A DNA stretch of 64,000 nt from JAHEJA01 sp965657215. GTDB taxonomy: Bacteria > Pseudomonadota > Alphaproteobacteria > Rhodobacterales > Rhodobacteraceae. Below the pieces are notes generated by a model. That model saw only the letters and a list, made by a program, of their open reading frames with translations. It did not search any database and was not told the DNA's origin. The DNA lies in assembly GCA_965657215.1 (NCBI GenBank), contig CBFHNR010000003.1:62001-126000 (forward strand), in the 5' to 3' direction. Shown piece after piece: positions 1-7,452 of the stretch. A program made the position numbers and the translations under genes. Position 1 is the stretch's first letter, and every line of letters starts with the position of its first letter.

Positions 1-995
1 ACAAGCTCACTCTGACGGATAAAGTTGCGCATGCCTATTCCTTGGGCAAAGAGCGGGTCGAGGACGTGATGGAAATGGTGCGGATTGCCGGTGGTCTGAG
101 CCACGAAGAATTCGAAGAAAAGCCGCGGATGTACACCAACATCAATTCAACCTCACCGCTGAAACATGACATCCCTATGCTTGATGGCTGGATGCGTCTT
201 GCGCGTCGTAATCAAGGGTTGGTTGTCACGCCCTTTACCTTGGCGGGGGCAATGGCGCCTGTGACGATGGCGGGCGCGGTTGCGCAATCTTTGGCCGAGG
301 CCTTGTGCGCCGTTGTTTTGGCGCAAATCATTCGCCCAGGTGCGGCCTGTGCAATTGGGACATTTACCTCGAATGTGGATATGAAATCGGGCGCGCCTGC
401 CTTTGGAACGCCTGAATATATGCGGGCCACTCAAATGACGGGTCAGTTGGCGCGATTCTATGGATTGCCAATGCGCTCTTCTGGGGTCTGTGCGGCCAAT
501 GTGCCTGATGGTCAGGCGATGTGGGAAACATCCAATAGCCTTTGGGCGGCGGTCCAATCTGGGACGAATATGGTGTATCATGCCGCTGGTTGGCTAGAAG
601 GCGGATTGATTGCGAGCCCTGAAAAATTTGTGATGGACTGCGAAGTCTTGCAACAGATTCAGCGATATATGGAGCCTGCAACATTTGCCACAACGCCAGA
701 TGACATAGCCTTGGATGCGATTAAATCCGTGGGCAATGATGGGCATTTCTTTGGGATACAACATACCCAAGATCGCTATACGACCGCCTTTTATCAACCT
801 TTCCTATCGGATTGGAAAAACTACGAAGGCTGGGAAGTGGCCGGTGGCGTATGGACCCCAGAGCGCGCGCATAACATTTACAAGCGTATCATCGAAGAAT
901 TTGAAGCGCCTCCAATGGACGAGTCTATTAGAGAAGAGTTGGCTGAGTTTGTTGAGCGCCGCAAGTCCGAAGGTGGCGCGCCCACTGATTTCTAA
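1..995 (+). CDS. MttB-family (trimethylamine/betaine-type) methyltransferase, C-terminal part
   Basis: The reading frame is open from the left edge, so the true start lies outside the window and about 330 C-terminal residues are seen. Segments such as IRPGAACAIGTF and YHAAGWLEGGLIASPEKF, and the alternating small-residue strands, fit the TIM-barrel of the MttB superfamily, which moves a methyl group from a quaternary or tertiary amine to a corrinoid protein. There is no in-frame TAG, so this part shows no pyrrolysine codon; it belongs with the non-pyrrolysine MttB homologues, some of which are glycine betaine methyltransferases. The substrate cannot be told from sequence. The corrinoid partner is not visible; the next gene starts 71 bases on and is unrelated. 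Confidence 0.85.
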   Translation, partial: KLTLTDKVAHAYSLGKERVEDVMEMVRIAGGLSHEEFEEKPRMYTNINSTSPLKHDIPMLDGWMRLARRNQGLVVTPFTLAGAMAPVTMAGAVAQSLAEALCAVVLAQIIRPGAACAIGTFTSNVDMKSGAPAFGTPEYMRATQMTGQLARFYGLPMRSSGVCAANVPDGQAMWETSNSLWAAVQSGTNMVYHAAGWLEGGLIASPEKFVMDCEVLQQIQRYMEPATFATTPDDIALDAIKSVGNDGHFFGIQHTQDRYTTAFYQPFLSDWKNYEGWEVAGGVWTPERAHNIYKRIIEEFEAPPMDESIREELAEFVERRKSEGGAPTDF

Positions 996-1066
996 ATTTC
1001 CTAAGACAGTTTAGAAATTAGAAAGAAATTTGGTGTCTTTTGACCTTTGATCGAAAGGCACCAAGA

Positions 1067-1657
1067 ATGCACGGACTTGTCAATAAATCGATAGAATCCT
1101 TTGTGGCCGACACATATGGACCTGACCTTTGGCGTCAGGTCTGTGATGATCTGGGCACACCGGGTCTGAGCTTCGAACCACTCTTGCACTATGACGATAC
1201 GCAAACGCATGACCTCATTGCATCTGTGGCTGCTTCTTTGGGCAAACCGCATCAAGAGGTGTTAGAAGATGTGGGAACCTATTTGGTGTCGCATCAAAAT
1301 ACCCAAGCCATTCGCCGCTTGCTTCGGTTTTGTGGGGCGACGTTTTATGACTTTGTTTTGTCGCTGGACACGCTGCGTGACAGGGCCCGATTGGCGGTCG
1401 ATGATTTGGATTTGCCTCGTCTTGATGTGGCGTCAATGAATGAGGGGACCATTATTTTAAAGGTGCAACCAATTTGGTCTGGATTTTCGGATGTCTTGGT
1501 CGGGCTCATTCGCGCGATGGCCGATGATTACGGGGCCTTGGTGTTCATTCAACGCGATTTCGTGCCACAAGGTTGGGATCGCATCGAAGTTATTTTGATA
1601 CAACATGATTTTGGAAGTGGGAATAGTTTTGACCTATCAGTCTCGGCAACCTCCTAA
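1067..1657 (+). CDS. H-NOX (HNOB) fold protein lacking the heme ligand
   Basis: A 196-residue protein starting MHGLVNKSIESFV, which matches the start of the sGC beta H-NOX domain (MYGFVNHALELLV), and collinear with it to the end: HYDDTQTHDLI against IYDDSKTYDLV, and SLDTLRDRA against NLDALHDHL. In that alignment the proximal heme histidine falls on Arg104, and the Y, S and R of the YxSxR heme-propionate motif fall on Val, Pro and Trp (near residues 133-137). The fold is therefore clear, but binding of heme or NO is doubtful. An upstream TTG at 1040 is possible, but the ATG at 1067 fits the family start. The stop lies inside the next gene, so the two are translationally coupled and probably act as partners, as H-NOX proteins do with neighbouring cyclases. 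Confidence 0.85.
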   Translation: MHGLVNKSIESFVADTYGPDLWRQVCDDLGTPGLSFEPLLHYDDTQTHDLIASVAASLGKPHQEVLEDVGTYLVSHQNTQAIRRLLRFCGATFYDFVLSLDTLRDRARLAVDDLDLPRLDVASMNEGTIILKVQPIWSGFSDVLVGLIRAMADDYGALVFIQRDFVPQGWDRIEVILIQHDFGSGNSFDLSVSATS

Positions 1658-2618
1658 GGCGCGGCCTTTCGATATTCTTTGCCCCAATCACATAATGTTA
1701 GACGCCGATGGTCTGATCCTAGGAACCGGTCCAAATGTGCATAAATTCTTTGACCCGAAACCCGCAACGCCTATTTTCACCCATCTCAAAGTGAGCCGTC
1801 CGAAACATGTTGAGGATATGACGGGGCTCATTGCGGCCCTTGGGCAGCCTCTTCGCCTCAAGCTGAGCAAGGATCCAAAAACGGATATTCGCGGTGTCAT
1901 GGCTGATATGGGGGGGAATAAATATGTATTGAATTTTAGCATTGGAATAGGACTAGAGCGCGCCGTTCAAGTCTATGGCCTCAGTGAACAACATTTCGCA
2001 GCCACGGATTTGGCAATCGAAATGTTGTACCTGCTAGAGGCTAAAAAAGCGGTCACAGAGGCGAATATGACCTTTAACCGCAAATTATATGGCGCAAAAA
2101 TAGCGGCAGAAGAACAGGCGTTAACGGATACCTTGACAGGGCTCAAGAATAGGCGGGCTTTGAACAATGCGTTGCACACCTTGCTGTCAAAGGGGCAACA
2201 TTTTTCAGTGGTGCAGATGGATTTGGATTTTTTCAAATCGGTAAATGACAGCTATGGCCATGCCGCCGGGGATCATGTTTTGAAAACTGTTGGTGATATC
2301 TTGCGCCGTCATTTGCGAGACCAAGATGTCATTGTTCGCTTAGGTGGAGACGAGTTTGTTCTAATATTCGCAGGTCTGACGGATAGGACTGCGGTTCAGG
2401 ATCTATGTTTGCGGATCATCAAAGCTATAGAAGTGCCCATCCCGTTTGAGGAGAATATGTGCCGCATTAGCTGTAGCATGGGCATCTTTCCTGTGTTCGG
2501 GTCCTATGTTGATCCGAGGGATATTTTGTTGAATGCGGATGTGGCCTTATATCAAGCCAAGCATGACGGGCGGGGGCGTTGTAACATATTCGAGCCGACC
2601 AAGATCAGCGACCAGTGA
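1605..2618 (+). CDS. HNOBA-domain diguanylate cyclase (GGDEF)
   Basis: Residues about 20-150 resemble the H-NOX-associated (HNOBA, PAS-like) domain of soluble guanylate cyclase: a start like RPFDILCPNHIMLDADG, then a helix-rich ATDLAIEMLYLLEAK stretch matching the sGC signalling helix. A GGDEF domain follows (DTLTGLKNRR at 175-184, Mg-binding MDLDFF at 205-210, GGDEF at 247-251). RDQD at 238-241 sits five residues before GGDEF, so both the active site and the inhibitory I-site look intact. It should make cyclic di-GMP from two GTP in the cytoplasm. The ATG at 1605 overlaps the H-NOX-like gene by 53 bases; a TTG at 1629 behind GGAAGTGGG is a credible alternative start. The 3' end overlaps the convergent lipoprotein gene by 14 bases. 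Confidence 0.9.
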   Translation: MILEVGIVLTYQSRQPPKARPFDILCPNHIMLDADGLILGTGPNVHKFFDPKPATPIFTHLKVSRPKHVEDMTGLIAALGQPLRLKLSKDPKTDIRGVMADMGGNKYVLNFSIGIGLERAVQVYGLSEQHFAATDLAIEMLYLLEAKKAVTEANMTFNRKLYGAKIAAEEQALTDTLTGLKNRRALNNALHTLLSKGQHFSVVQMDLDFFKSVNDSYGHAAGDHVLKTVGDILRRHLRDQDVIVRLGGDEFVLIFAGLTDRTAVQDLCLRIIKAIEVPIPFEENMCRISCSMGIFPVFGSYVDPRDILLNADVALYQAKHDGRGRCNIFEPTKISDQ

Positions 2619-3477
2619 AGACGACATCCACGTTGCCCAAGGTTCCTTTAACGTGGTGCATACCTGCGATTTCTGCAGGGGTATTTGTCGCCTCATCAAA
2701 TCCAAAAAAGGCACCGCTGCTTGTGCCATCGAGCGTATCACCAATGACGTCGATACTTGCATTGTCTTTTTCAAACGACACAACACCTCCTGAAAAACTC
2801 GCGTCCGTTCCGCTCATTTGAGAAATATTGATTGTATCGGCGGGAATGGCATCGCTGCTGAGGGACGTGTTGTTAATGGTAAAATCGTATAAGGTGGCAT
2901 CAACTTCGTAGCCCGATCTCGTGAACGTGGCTTGGACGGATGACGTGCCATTTAACATCTCATAAGCCCCATGCAGATCAGTGAGCAGAGCATGTGCCTC
3001 ACCATAATAGGTTGCTGTCCGCGAGGTTGGAATGTCATGGTCGCTTGTTTGTACACCGACGAGGGCATAACCAGTATGTGACGCGTTATCGGCCGTAAAG
3101 CTGAACTCTTGTGTGGATGCCAAGTATTCATAGTTTCCGTTAAGCAAGGTGCTGAGCTTAACGCCATCGAGTATCGTCGTGGCGGTACCCTCCACCGTGA
3201 CGCTCGTGTTATCTGAAGACTTCGTCACATCGGCAAGGTTAATATAGGAGGTGCCCGTTGCATCTTGTGACCCAGAAATGAGGGCGATGACGTTACTGGT
3301 CTCATCTGTCGCATCGAGCAAGCTGAGATAAACGGTTGGCTCTGGTGCGGGATCAGGCTCTGTCGGAGTGGGATTGTTTGGCGATGACGGCGATGGAGAT
3401 TGAACAACCTCTACATCGGTCGTTCCGCCACATCCCATAACGACAGACAATAAAACCAAGCACAAAATAAATCGCAT
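2605..3477 (-). CDS. TbpB-like beta-barrel surface lipoprotein
   Basis: The ATG at 3477 has AGGAT upstream and gives a lipoprotein signal (MRFILCLVLLSVVMGC, lipobox Cys16); the frame is open further upstream, but that would bury the signal. A Pro/Ser linker (PSPSSPNNPTPTEPDPAPEP) follows. The rest is Thr/Ser/Asp/Gly-rich alternating strands ending in GAFFGFDEATNTPAEIAG, the type of signature seen at the end of transferrin-binding-protein-B-like barrels (GxFFG...AxEhaG). The protein is probably outer-membrane anchored and surface exposed or periplasmic. No Slam translocon or TonB receptor lies beside it, so the ligand is unknown. It is convergent with and overlaps the GGDEF gene. Confidence 0.7.
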   Translation of the reverse strand: MRFILCLVLLSVVMGCGGTTDVEVVQSPSPSSPNNPTPTEPDPAPEPTVYLSLLDATDETSNVIALISGSQDATGTSYINLADVTKSSDNTSVTVEGTATTILDGVKLSTLLNGNYEYLASTQEFSFTADNASHTGYALVGVQTSDHDIPTSRTATYYGEAHALLTDLHGAYEMLNGTSSVQATFTRSGYEVDATLYDFTINNTSLSSDAIPADTINISQMSGTDASFSGGVVSFEKDNASIDVIGDTLDGTSSGAFFGFDEATNTPAEIAGMHHVKGTLGNVDVVFTGR

Positions 3478-3983
3478 AAAACTCTCATCCTTACCTAACC
3501 TAAAGTATAGCGCCATGAGCATTGCTTGCAAGAACCTTGGAAAAGCCCCTAAATTACCCGCTATTTATCGCGCATTTCGTGCTGACATTCACTTAACATG
3601 AATTGAAATCGAATAAATTTAAGTGAAATAAACTGGAAATTCACGAATTCGCCGCAAAATGTTGGCCATTGGTGAATGCTCGCTGTCTTCGCAAATGATC
3701 AGGGATTATTCCATAATTACTGCGAGACATACCACGAGTTAACGAGTCGCTTTTATGAGTACGGTATGCATCGCAATGATGTGTGGTAACGAGTTTGACT
3801 GTTTGTCAACGTAATGAGTGTCTGGTTAGCGTCGTAATGATTTCTCGGGTGTGGGTGTCAGGTCAGAGATGACTTGGCACCTTTGTTTTTGGTGAAAGCC
3901 CTTTAAGTGAGGGCCTGAAGCAGTCAACACAGACGATTTAATTGAGTGCTTTAAATACCAGATAACTGTGCTAGAAAACCGTC
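3478..3983. other. 506-base intergenic region without a convincing gene
   Basis: No ORF with a plausible start and family resemblance is seen. It holds the divergent control regions of the lipoprotein and the Rrf2 gene. Visible structure: a 9-base inverted repeat TTCACTTAA/TTAAGTGAA (3588-3596 and 3619-3627), several near-copies of AACGAGT or GTAATGA between about 3735 and 3845, and an AT-rich inverted repeat (ATTTAA/TTTAAAT, 3936-3956) just upstream of the Rrf2 start. None is recognised as a known RNA. Confidence 0.5.
3936..3956. promoter_or_regulatory. candidate Rrf2/NsrR operator
   Basis: An inverted repeat ATTTAA-N8-TTTAAAT lies 27 bases before the Rrf2-type regulator start. AT-rich dyads with such arms resemble the sites used by NsrR-like Rrf2 proteins, and autoregulation is common in the family. 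The assignment is by position and symmetry only. Confidence 0.25.
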
Positions 3984-4427
3984 ATGCAGTTATCTAAATT
4001 TTCCGATTATGCGCTTCGAACCTTAATGCATCTCGCTGTCGCTCAAGACGGTCGAATGACGACCCGACAAATTGCCGAGATTCATGATGCAAAGTACAAT
4101 CATTTTGCCAAAGTAACCCAGTGGCTTGTTCGTGAGGGCTATGTGTCCTCGCTGAGAGGGCGCACCGGTGGATTGTGTTTGGCGATGCCGATTGAAGACA
4201 TCCGCATCGGGCCCATTTTGCGCGACTTAGAAAGCACCTCGCCATTGGTCGATTGCTTGAGCCCAGATGGGGGGACCTGTCGCTTGGCACCGTCTTGTGG
4301 ATTGACCTCTGCCCTGCGCATCGCACAAGAGGCCTTTTTTGATGCGCTTGACCAGACGACGCTTGCGCAATTGGTTCAGGGGAACGGGCAAATGGCCAAG
4401 CTATTGCTCAGTTTGAATCAGGAATAG
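3984..4427 (+). CDS. Rrf2-family Fe-S regulator, NsrR-like
   Basis: A 147-residue protein opening MQLSKFSDYALRTLMHLAV, the standard Rrf2 winged-helix start. Three cysteines in CLSPDGGTCRLAPSC (about residues 91-105) have the C-x7-C-x5-C type spacing that holds the Fe-S cluster in NsrR/IscR/RirA relatives. Start, length and the L(V)DC...C...C pattern fit NsrR, the nitric-oxide-sensing repressor, better than IscR. The target genes are not evident. The nearest NO-related candidate is the H-NOX-like gene 2.3 kb upstream, which itself seems to have lost heme. NsrR rather than RirA or another Rrf2 is a likely but unproven call. Confidence 0.8.
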   Translation: MQLSKFSDYALRTLMHLAVAQDGRMTTRQIAEIHDAKYNHFAKVTQWLVREGYVSSLRGRTGGLCLAMPIEDIRIGPILRDLESTSPLVDCLSPDGGTCRLAPSCGLTSALRIAQEAFFDALDQTTLAQLVQGNGQMAKLLLSLNQE

Positions 4428-4506
4428 GGTTTTCAGGAACGTCACAGACATGGCCCTAAAATACAGCGCTCTGGCTGTTCCAACTATTTTGATTTTCGAA
4501 GAAAAA

Positions 4507-4581
4507 TGGCATCCCGTAGGGGAATCGAACCCCTCTTTCCAGGTTGAAAACCTGGCGTCCTAACCGATAGACGAACGGGAC
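4507..4581 (-). tRNA. tRNA-Glu (anticodon TTC)
   Basis: Read on the minus strand, the acceptor arms GTCCCGT and ACGGGAT pair, the anticodon stem CCAGG/CCTGG encloses the loop TTTTCAA with anticodon TTC, and the T arm is GAGGG-GTTCGAT-CCCCT. The 3' CCA is encoded. It is 75 bases long and stands alone between the Rrf2 gene and recJ. Confidence 0.95.
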
Positions 4582-4713
4582 ACTGTGTGTCTGTGAGGCG
4601 CTGTTTAGGCAAAGCGCGCGGTCTGTGCAAGAGGTAAAATTCACAAAATGCAAAGTTTTTTCAAAACTCTGTAGTTTTCTCATCGCGGGTCAATTTCGCC
4701 GTTTATTTTAAGC

Positions 4714-6453
4714 TTAGGCCCAAGCCGCATCATCTAAACGGAGTTGCACAGATTGGCGTCCGTTCCAAACATTCAGGTCCAGCTTGCCGGCAAGATGGAC
4801 ACGGCGGCCGCCATGATTTTCCAACGCCGCTCCCAACTCAGAATCAAACGCTCCGAATGCAATTGCATCGAGCGAATTCCCCAAGGTATCGCCAAAGCGT
4901 AATTTGAGATGTGTTTCCCCGACACGTTTTGCAAAGCTTATCGCAACATCGCTAAAGACATATCGAGGCGCAGCAGCACCAGCGCCAAAGGGACCAGCGC
5001 TTTCGATTTGGGACAAAAGCTCGACCGTTGCGGCGCTGGGCATAAGGAGCCCATCGACTTTTAAATCTGCAGGGCCCATCAAATGCGTACCCTGCTTTTC
5101 CATCAATTCGGTCAAACGCGCCATGGCCGGTTCAAGCATGTCGCGCGTGAGGCTTAATCCGGCAGCCATCTTGTGACCGCCGCCTTTGGTGAGCAAACCC
5201 TCTTGCACCAGTTTTTGCACCTGTGCACCTAGGTCAATGCCGCTCACAGATCGTCCTGATCCTTTGCCCTCATCCCCGTCAAGGCCGATGACAATAGCGG
5301 GCCTGTTGGTGGCCTCTTTGAGACGCGAGGCGACAATGCCGACTACACCGGGATGCCATCCTTCACCCGCAGCCCAGACCAAACCGCCCTCTAACCCGCG
5401 CTCTTGGGCTTGGTCCATCGCCAAGAGGCGTACTTGGTTTTCAACCTCGCGCCGCTCTTTGTTGAGCTGATCGAGCTTGTCAGCCATAGCTTGGGCTTCG
5501 TGTGGCGATGTGCTTGCCAAAAGGCGCGCGCCCAAATCGGCTTGGCCAATGCGTCCACCTGCATTGATCCGTGGACCCAGTAGGAAACCAAGGTGATAGC
5601 TGTTAGGGGCCGTATTCATGCCCGCACAATCAGCAAGCGCCACAAGCCCGATGCGGTCCCGCCGCGCCATGACCTTGAGCCCTGTGCGTACAAAGGCGCG
5701 GTTCACACCAATCAAAGGGGCTACATCCGCAACTGTCCCGAGCGCCACCAAATCCAAGAGCGCCATAAGATCGGGGCTTGGGATATTGAGATCGCGTAAG
5801 TGGCGACGACAGGCAACTTGGGTCAAAAAGACAACACCTGCGGCGCAGAGATGGGCGAGATCGCCTGTTTCATCTTGGCGATTGGGATTGACCACGGCGA
5901 CACAGTCAGGAAGCGTTTCGCCGCCCAAGTGGTGATCCAAGACAATCACATCCGCGCTTTTGGCTGCCGCTATGGGGCCATGGCTCAGCGTGCCACAATC
6001 GACGCAAATAATCAGATCATGATCCCGCGCCAACATCGACATCGCCTCGTCATTGGGGCCGTAGCCTTCGTCAATGCGGTCGGGGATATAAAGCGTGGGC
6101 TCAATGTTGAAATGCCGATACCAGCTCATCCAAAGCGCAGCAGAGGTGCCGCCATCGACGTCATAATCTGCGAAAATTGCGACCCGCTCTTTGCTCTGAA
6201 CCGATTGAACGATGCGCGCGCTGGCGCGGTCCATGTCTTTGAGGGTTCGGGGATCGGGCAGGAGGTCTTGTAACTTGGGGTCGAGGTAGCGTTCGGCATC
6301 CCCAGCAGTGACACCAAGACGGGCAAGCGTGGCACATAGCGCCATCGCCAGACCCGTTTGCTGGGCCATTGCTTCGGAGCGGCGGCGCACATCCTCAGTT
6401 GGGCCAATCCATTTGCGCCCACTGAGAGAGGATGTAACGCCTAAGAACTCCAC
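4714..6453 (-). CDS. recJ: single-stranded-DNA 5'-3' exonuclease RecJ
   Basis: A 579-residue protein with the DHH phosphoesterase motifs: ADYDVDGG (96-103), CVDCGT, LDHHLGGE (172-179), then RINAGGRIG and the DHHA1 motif GGHKMAAG. RecJ degrades 5' single-strand DNA ends in RecF-pathway recombination and mismatch repair, using Mn/Mg held by the Asp/His motifs, all of which are present. Its length is typical. The start is a GTG three bases after the glpX stop, which makes it the last gene of the hom-glpX-recJ transcription unit; the link is positional, as the three functions are unrelated. Confidence 0.95.
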   Translation of the reverse strand: MEFLGVTSSLSGRKWIGPTEDVRRRSEAMAQQTGLAMALCATLARLGVTAGDAERYLDPKLQDLLPDPRTLKDMDRASARIVQSVQSKERVAIFADYDVDGGTSAALWMSWYRHFNIEPTLYIPDRIDEGYGPNDEAMSMLARDHDLIICVDCGTLSHGPIAAAKSADVIVLDHHLGGETLPDCVAVVNPNRQDETGDLAHLCAAGVVFLTQVACRRHLRDLNIPSPDLMALLDLVALGTVADVAPLIGVNRAFVRTGLKVMARRDRIGLVALADCAGMNTAPNSYHLGFLLGPRINAGGRIGQADLGARLLASTSPHEAQAMADKLDQLNKERREVENQVRLLAMDQAQERGLEGGLVWAAGEGWHPGVVGIVASRLKEATNRPAIVIGLDGDEGKGSGRSVSGIDLGAQVQKLVQEGLLTKGGGHKMAAGLSLTRDMLEPAMARLTELMEKQGTHLMGPADLKVDGLLMPSAATVELLSQIESAGPFGAGAAAPRYVFSDVAISFAKRVGETHLKLRFGDTLGNSLDAIAFGAFDSELGAALENHGGRRVHLAGKLDLNVWNGRQSVQLRLDDAAWA

Positions 6454-6456
6454 GAC

Positions 6457-7425
6457 TTAGGTCGTTGGGTTGCGATAGGTCATGCGCCGCACGGACCCTG
6501 TTTTAGACCGCATGAGAATTGTTTCTGTTGTCAAATAGCCAACTTCGCGTTTGATCTCAGGCAAAAGCGAGCCGCCTGTCACGCCTGTGGCGGCAAAGAT
6601 CACATCTTGGGTGACCATGTCGTCGCGTGTGTAAATACGATCAAAATCTGTAATCCCAGTGCGGGTTGCTCGTGCTTTTTCGTCGTCATTCCGAAAGACG
6701 AGACGGCCATAAATCTGACCACCCATGCATTTTAGCGCGGCGGCGGCCAATACACCCTCTGGTGCGCCGCCTGTGCCCATATACATATCGATCCCAGTGA
6801 TCGCAGGTTCAGCGCAGTGCATGACCCCAGCCACGTCACCATCTGTGATCAAGCGAATGGCTGCGCCCGTGGCGCGGACCTCGTCGATCATTGCCTGATG
6901 GCGGGGGCGTTCCAAGATACAGACAGTGATGTCTTTGGGGGCGCATCCTTTTGCCTTTGCCAAGGCTTCGACGCGCTGGGTCGGTGTCATGTCCAAAGTC
7001 ACTGTATCGGGGGCAAATCCTGGTCCAATGGCCAATTTTTCCATATAAGTGTCTGGAGCGTGCAACATGGACCCGCGTGGGCCCATGGCAATCACGGTCA
7101 AGGCATTTGGCATGTCTTTCGCGGTGAGCGTTGTGCCCTCAAGCGGATCAAGCGCGATATCAACGCCAGGTCCGTTGCCTGTGCCGACTTCTTCGCCGAT
7201 AAAGAGCATGGGCGCTTCGTCACGCTCGCCTTCGCCGATGACAACGACACCTGCGATGTCCAATTTATTCAACTGCTCGCGCATCGCGTTCACGGCCGCT
7301 TGATCGGCTGCTTTTTCATCACCGCGCCCAATCAAATCTGCTGACGCAATCGCGGCCGCCTCTGAAACACGGGCCAACCCGAGGGACAACATGCGATCGT
7401 TAAAATCTACTTTGGGTGCGGACAT
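6457..7425 (-). CDS. glpX: class II fructose-1,6-bisphosphatase
   Basis: A 322-residue GlpX-type phosphatase that converts fructose-1,6-bisphosphate to fructose-6-phosphate in gluconeogenesis, and may also act on sedoheptulose bisphosphate. The metal and phosphate motifs GEGERDEAP (64-72) and LDPLEGTT (92-99) and the substrate-binding MGTGGAPEGV are intact. The ATG at 7425 follows AAGGAAAT at good spacing; a TTG one codon earlier is less likely. The hom stop lies 27 bases upstream, so the genes are co-transcribed. No other FBPase gene is in the window. Confidence 0.95.
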   Translation of the reverse strand: MSAPKVDFNDRMLSLGLARVSEAAAIASADLIGRGDEKAADQAAVNAMREQLNKLDIAGVVVIGEGERDEAPMLFIGEEVGTGNGPGVDIALDPLEGTTLTAKDMPNALTVIAMGPRGSMLHAPDTYMEKLAIGPGFAPDTVTLDMTPTQRVEALAKAKGCAPKDITVCILERPRHQAMIDEVRATGAAIRLITDGDVAGVMHCAEPAITGIDMYMGTGGAPEGVLAAAALKCMGGQIYGRLVFRNDDEKARATRTGITDFDRIYTRDDMVTQDVIFAATGVTGGSLLPEIKREVGYLTTETILMRSKTGSVRRMTYRNPTT

Positions 7426-7452
7426 CAATTTATTTCCTTATTATATGTCTTT

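Noticed and set aside
1..995. Possible pyrrolysine-type MttB
   Set aside because: No in-frame TAG is present in the visible part; it fits the non-pyrrolysine homologues.
2533..2793. 86-codon plus-strand frame across the GGDEF/lipoprotein junction
   Set aside because: It overlaps two better supported genes out of frame and lacks a start site.
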